A stretch of DNA of 64,000 nt, from contig JAVTVJ010000011.1 in the NCBI GenBank assembly GCA_034509425.1, forward strand, positions 3,410,001 to 3,474,000. Direction: 5' to 3'. Source of the DNA: Eopsaltria australis (Eukaryota > Chordata > Aves > Passeriformes > Petroicidae). Made by a program: the position numbers and the translations under genes. Of the stretch, positions 1 through 62,215 are shown one piece after another (the stretch's first letter is position 1; every line of letters begins with the position of its first letter). The notes below the pieces were generated by a model. That model searched no databases. It was not told the origin of the DNA and worked only from the letters and a program-made list of their open reading frames with translations.

Positions 1-1850
1 CAGAAGAGCCAACCAAATAATTCAAAGCTTTGTGGAATTGGATGTTGAATCAATAACTGAAAAATGCCCTTTTACACATAGAACTGAGATGCTGTATTGC
101 CCTCAGCCTGCCCATTCACAGAAGTCTGAAGAAATTTTAATTTCATGGGGCTACCCCTCCAGACAACACTAATTTTCAGTTTTAAACAGGAAATACTTGG
201 AGATTGAGTATGGAATCAGAAGTATTTGTAGAAAGCACATAGTAAATATGTCAACAAAAGCTACATTTCAGAGTATCAATGTTAATTCTTCCATGAGTTA
301 TCAACAAGAAATGAAGCCATGCCTGCATGATTCATAAATAAGCTGTAACTCTGTCCCTACAGTTTCCACCCTTGCTACAAGAGCCACAATGCAATTCCTC
401 TGATTTCATTTAACAAATAAATTGTTTATGCCCAGCTTTAGTCCCATTCCAAAGCTTAGGACAGAACTTTGACAGCAGCACCAGTCTGAGCTGCATTCAC
501 CCCTGGTGACAAATACAATAAATATGTCAGTGGGAACATGCCTGCTAAAAAGATTGCTTCTTTAAAAAAGCCATGGCAATCATTCCGACAGCAGCCTATC
601 TTCACTTCCAGTAACAGCTACTGACCGACCTCGGGACCACTCACTTGCACTACTTGAAAAGTCAGGCAGGTCTGTGGCATGCAAAGCCTACAATATCAAC
701 TTAAGACAGTTAATATCTTAATACTAGTTCCCAAGCATAAATTAAAAAGTATCTTTTAGCTATCAAATTTCAGAGGAAATAAGCTGGTGGGCATTTGAAT
801 GTGGAGGCAAGTGTTTCCTATCCCTGGAGTGACTCCTAGAGACATGCAACAGCCCAGGCATGGAACAGCTGCCGTGACACAAAAGGTTCATTTTTTAACT
901 TAGCTGCTCTTCAGGAGACCATTGCCTAAATTGAAAAGCTTTTCACCCCAAAATGAAAGTGCCTATAAATTGAGTTAAAAATCCACATTCCCTCTGCCTC
1001 CCCCATTTCTTTCACCAGCCTTCAGCCATTCATTAATTATCCTGAGGCTATTTTCTAGCTTTATGACTTTCAAAGTAGCTTTAAATTTTTTCTATCTTCT
1101 AATGGGGTTGAATTTCTTTTGGAAGAATATTTGCAGGGAAGAAGGGAGGGCAGAAAGGCTGCAAAGGAATAAATGCATAGAAACCTCTCTAATTCTTGAA
1201 ATGTGTAAGGAACACACATCTGGTTCATCTTCAACATCTATGACATTCGTTTTAAAATAATCAGCTGGAAGATCTTCTGATAAAAGTGTTATTTTCATGA
1301 TTTTCATTTGTTTTTCATCCTCTTGCAGTCGACAGAATGTTTCCTATGGTTATGACCTGCACCACAGATGATGACAAAGTTGTTTTTTCCTTAGGATTGA
1401 CACTTCCCCATACTGTCAGTGACTCAGGGTGGGGAGGGTACCCAGAGCTTCCCCAGCCAGACACTCAGCAGGGCAAGGAAGACCTGACATTTTCCTGGTA
1501 GTGGGAGCTCCATGAACTTTTCCCTGAGCTTGGGCTGCTGCCAAGTGGCCACACTCATTATTTATGTGCTAGTTTGCCCAGAGCAATTGCTTGCTTGGTT
1601 CAGCTCCGCTGACGTAAGGCGAACACAGGGAACGTGTCGTCTGCAAAAGCAGAACGAGTCTGGAGGAGCCGAGAAAGGTTTGTATGCTTGGGACTTCAAA
1701 GTCTAAGAGAGTTTTGATTTTGTACTGCACATGTGGAAGACTTAAGTGTAACATGGTAAGTTCTTCAAGCACTGCCTGGTAATGTTACTCTAAATAACCT
1801 GCAATCCGACTGGCTGGAAGGGAAAGTTATTCTTTTCAGGTGCACGCGCG

Positions 1851-1914
1851 TATAAAAAACCTCTGGAGCATGCATCCACCCACAGGGAATTTCCCACGCC
1901 CTCTGTCACATCAG
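1851..1914 (+). promoter_or_regulatory. Candidate TATA promoter and 5' noncoding exon of METTL21C
   Basis: TATAAAA at 1851-1857 is followed about 57 nt later by a consensus donor (CAG then GTACCC at 1915). A CRE-like TGACGTAA lies at 1610-1617 and an E-box CAGCTG near 1925. The first coding exon of METTL21C starts with a splice acceptor, so an upstream noncoding exon must exist; this is a plausible place, not demonstrated. Confidence 0.25.
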
Positions 1915-3278
1915 GTACCCACACAGCTGCCCAGCTAACCTCTTCTGACATGCCTTTGTGTTCCCTTCTAACTAACAACAAAAATACCTTTGTCTTAATT
2001 CTTGTATTCCAGGTCAGCTCCGTGAGCCAACAGAATCCAGCTTTCTGTTCCGCGCGGAGTGACGGTCACTGCTGGCTTGCGGTATTTGGGTGCGTTTACC
2101 TTGTAGATTCAAATACCACATGGATTTACTGTAGTGGTGTTCCTAGCACTGACATTTCCTTTATTTCCTAGCATTTATATTGTTGGTGTTTTTTGTTTTT
2201 TTTTTTAAATTCAGTGCATGATAACATGAGAAAATTGCATGAGCTCTAAGAAACAGATGTTAATGTATGGTAAGTGTATGGTTAAGCCCGATCTTGCAAA
2301 GAACAAACAGCAACTGCATTTTCCATGTGAGCAAATGAAATTGGCTTTTGCCCAAATACTTCAACTAACCCAGACTACGCTGTGCAGCTCTGTGCTGAGA
2401 TGAAGCACATTTCAGCAGAGTTGTGTTTACAGCTGAAGACCCAGTGACACAGCACTGCTCAGTAACCTACTTTTTTTTGGCTACGTAGCTGGATATTAAA
2501 AGCTCTTTCTGAGCAATCAATTTCAGCAGTTTAAGATGCACAAAGTTTATTCTTACAGGGGATAAACTGTTACCCTAAGGTTTATCATCATCTTACAATT
2601 TGCCCCATAGTGTTTAAATACCTTGTAAATTTTCTGTAATATTGTCAAATAGATTTAGTTTTGTGAATTATTCTTTCTTCCTTAGATTCTGAAGAAATCA
2701 AATGTGATTTTCTAAGTTTTGTTCACAACAGCTTAAGACTATTGATGAAGTCAATACTGGTTTAAAAACTAGTAATTGTTAGATATAATAATTAAATAAT
2801 TAGATAATTATTTCCCAAGAGGACTAATTTGGAAAAACACTTGGCTGCTAACATTCAGAAAGAGCCAACATTTTCTAAGGGAACAGATTTTGCTTATCAA
2901 ACCAAAATTCTTTTAGAGATACATAATTTTCAGTAAAATATGGATCTGAAAAATGTCAAAACAGTGCAAAATGTTACTTTTTTTAATTCTAGGAGCATAG
3001 CAGCAACTTGAACATATTACACATAGAGAATGCAATAATGCAAACACCACCTATTTGCAAACAGCTTCTCAGTATTCACTTGTGCCTGTAGCCTTCAGGA
3101 ACAGTTTGTCTTTTAAAATGATAAATAAACCTGTGCATCATTAAGGCCAAGATGCTAATATACTTGAATTCTTGAATTTATAATACTAAAACTGTTCTGT
3201 AGTTTGCAACTAAAAAAGCCTTACTTTTAACTCCTGTGAAATACATAATTGAATAATTATGGCAGTAGAATGAACACG

Positions 3279-3301
3279 CATATATATATATATACACACA
3301 C
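3279..3301. repeat. TA/CA dinucleotide microsatellite
   Basis: A run of alternating TA followed by CA repeats. Confidence 0.85.
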
Positions 3302-3871
3302 TTATAAACCCCTTTCTGTTTAGCAAAAGCTACACCTCTACAAGATATTATTAGAGAATCCAGAAGCTCCAGCCAAAAACCAGAGCCCAGTGTGTCAGGT
3401 GACATATAAACACAGAGTGCATAGTGTTTATCCCCCCAAATCACCACCTAAGAGCTCAGGCAACTGATGGTCTTAAGGACCACACGGCAGCAGGGTAACC
3501 ACTGGTGTGAATTTAAGACCTTCTGATAATTTTTAAGGGATTTAGTAAAAACCAGTAAGGTTTTTTAATAAGTATTTAAGCAGATTCCAATTCTAGGGGA
3601 ACTCAAAGGACAAAGTGAGGGAAAGCATATTTAATTTGAAAATATAATATGTCTAATTGAATTAGAGCTCAGTCTGAATGAGTGATAATAGGGTATACAT
3701 ATACATCAGGATCAGAGATATAATTTTATTTGCTGCAGGTACTTAATAATAGCTGATCAACAAATTTGTATTTATTAAGCATGTTTCCAAGCTACTTTCT
3801 GGAATTCACTGCCACCCACAGCCAACTGAAATTTTGGCCTGTTGTAGTTGTTTAAGCAAGGAAAAAATACA

Positions 3872-3895
3872 AATTAACAAATTAATTTGTTAATT
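3872..3895. repeat. Perfect 24-bp AT-rich palindrome
   Basis: The 24 bases equal their own reverse complement, centred between 3883 and 3884 (AATTAACAAATT on the left arm). Part of it recurs as ACAAATTAAC about 40 bp downstream. Confidence 0.8.
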
Positions 3896-5939
3896 AATTT
3901 GTTTTGTTGTAAAAATACAAATTAACAGTTTACTCATTAAACAAGCCTTCTGGTTTTATACATAGTAGAGTACTGGACAAGGTAAAGTTTTCTCCTTTTT
4001 AATTTCAGGATCGGCTTTTTTACTTAAATAGCACAAATCATGCTACAAAAGCCTTACAAAAAAGACCCCACCAAAACAAACACTCACCCCAAACCCCCCA
4101 AATATGAGAATGTAATACTCTGCATGTTTCAATGTAAAATGTTCAGAAGACTGTGTCTTCAACCAAATGTTTTCTGGCTGTAGCCATCACCAGTTCTGAC
4201 AGATTCCTCTCTTTTCATTATGTACCTTCCCAATTGCACAAGTCTGAAAATATTTTTCTCAGAGATTTCCTGAAACATTAAAACATGAGCAGATTTTATT
4301 CTAGCTTAAGGCATGAAAAGGAGACATTGCTCAGATCCAGAAGCCTACTTTTGATTAAATGAGAAACCATTGCTGCTGGGAGGAGGCACATGGATGCACA
4401 CACTCATGTCAGGGAATGCAGTAACTGCACCATTAACTTCAGTCTCTTACCTACCATCATCATACCTAAATCACATACAATGGGGAAAAGCCGTATCTTG
4501 TTACTAGCCAGATGGAGGCCCTCTGAAGGAAAAAAAAATGTGCAGAAATCGATTTAAAGCATTTTAAAGCATTCTTTTCTGTAACAGTACAAAATCACTG
4601 CCAAGACAGAGCAAATGCAGTGTCAGAGGAATTAGAAATCTTGTCCTTGTGAATAAAGAGCAGCAATAACAAATATATCAGGTATCAGCAAAACTGCAAT
4701 GGTGTCAATATCATGCGCAAATTAAATCACCCACATGTCAGCAGTCACACTGCTCCTTAAAAAACTACCTGCAGACATTGCTAAACATCTTGGCCACTGA
4801 AGATTTACTCCTTCCAGTCAGGATATCTAAAACAACCTCCTGCAGTATGACACAACCCAAACAAATGATACAACACTTTGTCTGCAGTGCCTGTGGCTGG
4901 AGAAAGTAAATATGCAGTCTCAAGCATGAGCAGAATGGACAAATGCTTTTATCATGGATAAAACCATAGCTCACTCCAGCCATCATGTTATGTGGGAAAG
5001 GTGAACTTATACAGCCTCTGGCCAGAGCAAGTTATGAACGTTTTGCTCTTTACACATAGATGTGTCAGTGTATGTATCTATATCTATCTCCACACACTCA
5101 CAGGTATATACATAAATATAGGTGCTTCACTGAATAAAACTCTAGTCAAGCAAAAAATTTCACTGACCTATTGCTCCCCAAGCAAATCTACATCAATTCC
5201 TGTTCCTGCTTTTATTGATGTCAACTGGTACCAGTCAGTTCTTTCTTAGGTTAAGTGCTGCCCTGTACACTGGGGATGCACAGGCATTCATAACAGAGAG
5301 TTATCCAAAAAGCCTTATGGATTCAATCTTCTCACTGCAATGATTTCCTGACTGCCATCTGCATACTCTGCTGTTCACTGCATTTCAGTGTAATTGAGTC
5401 AGCTGTTCTGCAGGAAAAGACAGGAAAGAGAAGGCAATTCTATGCAAGGAGACAAAATCAAGAGCACTGACTACAGCAAATGAAGCAGTTTTATCTCTGG
5501 AATCATAAGTCACAAGTTTTTTGAAAATAGTAAATTACACAGATAAAAAGTCACAGATATTAAAAGAATTATCTTTCTCAGATATTGCTTCAACTGATAA
5601 GAGCAGCTCAATTTTCAGACTGACTAGTGGTATCAATCCAGTGACATAATACTAAAGTTTCTGCATAAATGACAAAATAAACATAGTAATAAAAATGATG
5701 AGAGAGAATCAAAATTCTGCCAGCATTACTACATTCCAAGAAAATGCTTGTATCACTGAGTCAAATGGGGATGTGACATCTGATTCTGTTCCTTTAATCC
5801 ATCACTCAAAAAAAAAAAACCCAAAAGGCCACCAAAGGCCATCCAAGCTACTGTGTTTTTGCAATCATATTTCATATGAAGAGAGTGCCTGCAAGATTTT
5901 ATAACATTATTTTTCCCCTTCTGTTTCAGCTCTTTTGCC

Positions 5940-9555
<3,616 letters not shown>

Positions 9556-9920
9556 AACTGTTACTCATCTTGATTTAGTGGCAACACCTGACAGACTGGA
9601 ATGCTTTCCAGGATTATGTTGCACCTTCTGTGCATTTATGGTTGTAAAGTTGCAGTTGCATCTAAGTATTGCATTGCAAGTATGAAAAAACCAGCAAGGC
9701 AAAAGATGTAGCAGTTTGTCTCTGGCTGATACATACTACGTGTTCAAACTGACCAACTCCCCTCCACTGAAGTAACAAATGTTAGTAAGAAGGCTTTAAC
9801 AAAAAGAATTGATCTTCTGGGCTGCACTGAACCTCTGCTGCTGTTTGTAAGCTGCTTTTTTAAAGGAAGTTTTACTTGGGTACTCATCCAGAAACCAATA
9901 CAATTTTTAGCTTCAGTATT

Positions 9921-9926
9921 TTTATT
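9921..9926 (-). terminator. TPP2: Second AATAAA on - strand, alternative TPP2 3' end
   Basis: A further TTTATT 71 nt past the first. Either or both could be used; the sequence alone does not decide. Confidence 0.4.
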
Positions 9927-9991
9927 CATTATAAAAATCTTTTAAAGTATCAGAGTGAACATGGTGGTTTTTTGATCTTCAACTTTGCACA

Positions 9992-9997
9992 TTTATT
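9992..9997 (-). terminator. TPP2: Polyadenylation signal (AATAAA on - strand), probable TPP2 3' end
   Basis: TTTATT on the + strand, about 730 nt beyond the TPP2 stop. Transcription past it would enter the METTL21C 3' UTR. Confidence 0.5.
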
Positions 9998-10023
9998 CTG
10001 CTGTGTTTTATATTTTTAACATT

Positions 10024-10029
10024 AATAAA
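10024..10029 (+). terminator. METTL21C: Polyadenylation signal AATAAA, probable METTL21C 3' end
   Basis: The canonical hexamer lies about 470 nt after the METTL21C stop, giving a 3' UTR near 490 nt. It lies inside what would be the TPP2 3' UTR on the other strand. Confidence 0.6.
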
Positions 10030-10723
10030 CATCTATGTATAGCTTTACAATATCTGATCAAGATGTAACTGTCTGGCACTTTTATACATGTATCAGCCTG
10101 TATATATATAAGCCTGATACTCAGCTTCACTGGGGTTTCTGAGTTTGCCTGAAATCACTCCAAAATGAAGATTTACAAGAGTACCTATGCATCAGCAATT
10201 CCGAGAAACATTGTTAACAGTTTGAGAGGTTGAATTTTTCTTAAAAACATTAAATGTAAACTCTTGCAAACAATACAGGTGTCCATTATTTTCATCTCGT
10301 AAGTAAGATTTTAGCTACTCTTGAAGTAGCTTTAAGGCCTTCATACAATTGAAATTAAGATCAAACATGTTAAAATTCAGTGTACCGTAAAAAATACAGA
10401 ACTTTTACAGGTTTGCAGTTAAAAGTAACAATTCAGAACGTAACATGCATGCAGTAATTCTTTCCAAACTAATTCCAAATCCTTGATGTTGGCAGTTCTG
10501 GCACATCCATTGCCAGCAATGGGATGCACAATAAGGAAACTCCCTGATGACAGGAGTTAGGTTAACAGGTATTAAGCCATACCCCGGTGCCTTTACTGAT
10601 AAATACACACAATTTAATAATCAGCATTCAGTAATGAAAACATGCGTTCGAATAAAAAGTCAAACTTCTCTTTTCCTATCCTGTCCCATATAAAATCATT
10701 TAAATTTCACAATTGTTGATTCT

Positions 10724-59159
<48,436 letters not shown>

Positions 59160-59302
59160 GGCGCGGGACCGGGGCGCGGGGCCGGCGGGCTGGGGGGACA
59201 GACGGCGAGAGGCCACGGGAGCGCGGCGCATGCGCGGTGCCGCCCCACCGGCCCCCGGGAACATGCACCCCCTCGCGGCTTGCGGCGCCGGAGCTAAACT
59301 GA

Positions 59303-59307
59303 CCAAT
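59303..59307 (+). promoter_or_regulatory. TPP2: CCAAT box upstream of TPP2
   Basis: CCAAT 144 bp upstream of the TPP2 start codon, in the orientation opposite to the gene; likely NF-Y site. Confidence 0.5.
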
Positions 59308-59344
59308 AAGACGCCGAGGCGGGCGGGGTCTGCTGCCGAGGCAG

Positions 59345-59349
59345 CCAAT
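59345..59349 (+). promoter_or_regulatory. TPP2: Second CCAAT box upstream of TPP2
   Basis: CCAAT (in GCCAATCA, a strong NF-Y match) 42 bp from the first; the pair frames a GC box. Confidence 0.55.
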
Positions 59350-59462
59350 CACGGGAGGGACGTGCTCCACGCGCCGGGGCCGTAGCGGCCACGTACGGCA
59401 GCGGCGGGAGCCGAGGGCACCTTCCAGCTCCGCGCCCGCGGGCGGGGCCGCTGCGGCCTCCG

Positions 59463-59502
59463 CGGGGCCCGGCCCGGCCCGGCCCGGCCCGCCCCGGCCC
59501 GG
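59463..59502. repeat. GGCCC pentamer repeat in the TPP2 promoter
   Basis: Tandem CCCGG/GGCCC units, about seven, inside the CpG island. Such tracts are length-variable and hard to sequence. Confidence 0.7.
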
Positions 59503-59582
59503 GACTCCTGGACGGTCGCTGGCTTGGCCTCGGCCCTGCCTGCGGCAGTGCGGGAGTGGGCAGGGCCCTCCGAATAAAAACA

Positions 59583-59940
59583 GAGTCACGGAATCACTTA
59601 AGTTGGAAAAGACCGCTAAGATCATCAAGTCCAAGCTATGACCGAACGCCACCGTGTGAACCAGACCATGGCACTGAGTGCCAAGTCCAGCCTTTCCTTC
59701 AGCACCTCCAGAGACGGAGACTCCACCATCTCCCTGGGCAGCCCATTCCAATATCTAATTACGCTTTCTGTGGCGGATTTCTTGCTGGTGTCCAACCTGA
59801 CCCTCCTCTGGCACACGTGTCGAGGCTGTTTCCTCTCTTGTCGCTGGCTGCCTGGCACAAGCGGCCGACCCCCAGCTGGCTGCACCCTCCTGTCAGGTGA
59901 TTGTAGCGAGCAGGAAGGTCACCTCTGAGCCTCCTTTACT
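59583..59940 (-). mobile_element. CR1 LINE 3' fragment abutting the TPP2 promoter
   Basis: The + strand reads GGAATCACTTAAGTTGGAAA, AAGATCATCAAGTCCAAGC, then TCCCTGGGCAGCCCATTCCA and TGACCCTCCTCTGG, the complement of CR1. Its 3' end meets the edge of the CpG island about 425 bp upstream of the TPP2 start. GC content is higher than in the other copies. Confidence 0.9.
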
Positions 59941-60057
59941 CAAATAACCCATGTGCAAATATTTACGTTGTGATTTTTTTTTCTTCTTCTTCTGCTGATT
60001 CATTGTTCAGGATAAATAGGTCCCATGGTGGCAGTACCAGGGCAACAAGGAGGGAGG

Positions 60058-60290
60058 AGAAAAAAAAGCCCCAAACCCAAAAACCAACCAACCAAAAAAC
60101 TACAAACAAACAAACCCCCAAACACACAAAAACAAACCAAAACCCCCAACGAAACCAACAAAAAACCCCAACAAAACAAAAATCCCCAAAACCCCAACAA
60201 CAAAAAACAACCCAAAAGACCCCTAAATGGGGGAAAAACAAAACAGATGAAAAACGAAAACAAAACCCAAAAAGACTACCTAAAGGCCAC
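60058..60290. repeat. A/C-rich low-complexity tract upstream of TPP2
   Basis: About 230 bp of irregular CAAAA, CCAAC and AACCCC units. Open frames crossing it on both strands are a by-product of its composition. Confidence 0.88.
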
Positions 60291-61091
60291 AGGGAGCTCA
60301 AAATAAATATTTTTGTGAACTTGTTAAGGGAAAATCTCTACTTTCAACAGTGGTTTCAAAGGTATTTTCTAGCCTTCATGCTCACATACAAACTTGCAAA
60401 TAAACCTGAAATACGGAGTATCCAAAAACATACACACAGAATGTCTTTTGAAAAGATGTCTTATTTGTAGTGTCTGACATGCGCCTCTTCAGCCATTTTA
60501 GCTGGTAATAAGTGTAAACATGGTTGATTTCTGGGGGATCACTTTGCTTTCTTCAGGCAAGTTTCTATTTAGAGTCACCTTGGCAGACAAAGGTGTTTGG
60601 GAATTAACATGTTCACTGTAAAGCAATGGGGATTTTGACTATTGAGAGTTTTTCTGTTTGTATTTTTTGTTTCACAGGTCTGATGAGATTATTTTGGAAT
60701 GTTTGTCAGACATTAATCTTCATTGAAATGGAGCTGGCATTTCTTCTTTCTCTAGCAGAAGTGGGAGAGGGTTGCTAGCGAATAGGGGTACTTCATTTGT
60801 TTTCCCCATTTTGTGAGCTACCATCAGCATTATCTTCCAGCTCATTAATGGCTTTAGAGATCCACATGACTTTTATGAAGTACTAAAATAAACCTGAAGA
60901 GCACTGCCTTTAAAATACACAGTATTAAGAAAAAAAAAAAGTGAAAGCTGTACCATATGAACGTAGTGTGTAACTCAGTCTGCTCCCCACTTTGGTTTTC
61001 AATCACAAATCAGAATTTTACATTTTGATGTCTGGATACCATGTGCTTAACTTTCTTACAGTGCTGATGGTGTCTGACAGCCATAATTAGA

Positions 61092-61107
61092 TTTTTTTTT
61101 TTTTTTT
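61092..61107. repeat. T16 homopolymer
   Basis: Uninterrupted T run in intergenic DNA. Confidence 0.85.
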
Positions 61108-61854
61108 AATTACATAGAACTTTGACTGATCTTACCACAGTGGAGAGAATTATTCTGATGGATGGTTGGTCACTTGTTTAATACCTAATTCACTACCCAT
61201 TTGAGTTTAGTTTTTTTTCTGTTTATCATTGCTAGTGCATCTCAGTGGGAGAAGCTTGTATTTCTGGCAGCATGTTGACATCAACAGAAGTCTCATATAT
61301 CCCATTCCTAGTATACTTTGAGACATTAAACTGCAACAAATTCTCAAAATATTTCACATCCCATTCAATGAAAAATCTGTATGTTATCATTTGGAAACAT
61401 TTATTACTAATCCTGAGAATTTCTTCCATGTTCCGTTGCCTTGGTCTCAAAATTATACCACAAACAACTCATCTAATTAGCAGGTACATTTTGTTCAGGT
61501 ATGTATAAATTATGTGCACTACTAAGTAGCAGGGCAGGTTCTGCAGGAAAACCCAGGATTTGAGGAAGGTGTGCCATCAACCTTTAATAGACTTGAAAGT
61601 CATACCGTGAAAAGAAAAAACCTAATTTGGGTGATAGTCTTTAAAATGTAGCTATTTTGTTAATTGTATGATTACAACTGCAGTGTTAAGACATGAGCTT
61701 AAGGATGAAATTGTGCGTCTTACTGAGACTCTGCAAATCCTGAGCATTCTGAGAATTTTGGAATTTTAAACTTAATCCAGAGCTTCTCAGATTTCTTATG
61801 TTTAATGTGTTAGGTTAACAGACTAACACTCCCAAGTCCTCCACTAAAACATGT

Positions 61855-61930
61855 CTTTTAACATCTACATCTATTCAAATACTTCCAGGGATGGTCACTG
61901 AACCACTTCCATGGGCAGCCTATTCCAGAT
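61855..61930 (-). mobile_element. Short inverted CR1 fragment
   Basis: AAATACTTCCAGGGATGG, then ACCACTTCCATGGGCAGCC is the complement of the CR1 'wait-lisp' block (GGAGGTGG...CCCTGGAA). It sits directly beside an opposite copy. Confidence 0.7.
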
Positions 61931-61931
61931 G

Positions 61932-62215
61932 GGGAAAACTTTTTATCAGGACTTGTAGCAATCGGGCAACTAAAAGAGGGTAGATTCAGACCATATAAAG
62001 AAAAGGTTTTTTTACAATGAGAGTGGGGAAACACTGTAACAGATTGCCCAGGGAGGTGGTAGATGCCACATCCTTGGAAACATTGAATGTTAGATTGGAT
62101 GGGGCTCTGAGCAACCTGATCTAGTTGAAGATGTCCCAGCTCATTGCAGGGAGGTTGGAGTAGATGGCCTTTCAAGATCCCTTCCAACCCAAACCGTTCT
62201 GTGATTGATTCGATG
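61932..62215 (+). mobile_element. CR1 LINE 3' fragment
   Basis: GACTTGTAGCAATCGGGCAA, TTTACAATGAGAGTGGGGAA, GGATGGGGCTCTGAGCAACC, GGTTGGAGTAGATGGCCTTT and a terminal GTTCTGTGATTGATT. Well preserved, likely one of the younger copies here. Confidence 0.92.

Larger units (their letters stand above)
1..5929. other. Region upstream of METTL21C coding exons, no protein gene seen
   Basis: All open frames here are short and lack family features. It contains a TA/CA microsatellite at 3279-3301, an AT-rich palindrome at 3872-3895 and the candidate promoter at 1851. Part of it is probably 5' UTR and first intron of METTL21C. Confidence 0.6.
9556..10723. other. Convergent 3'-UTR zone of METTL21C and TPP2
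   Basis: No coding potential. AT-rich, with a short TA run near 10101. It holds the 3' UTRs of both genes, whose poly(A) signals cross over. Confidence 0.75.

Noticed and set aside
59970..60470. 166-codon + frame and 112-codon - frame
   Set aside because: Composition artefact of the A/C-rich tract (Lys/Pro/Asn/Gln one way, Phe/Gly/Trp the other).
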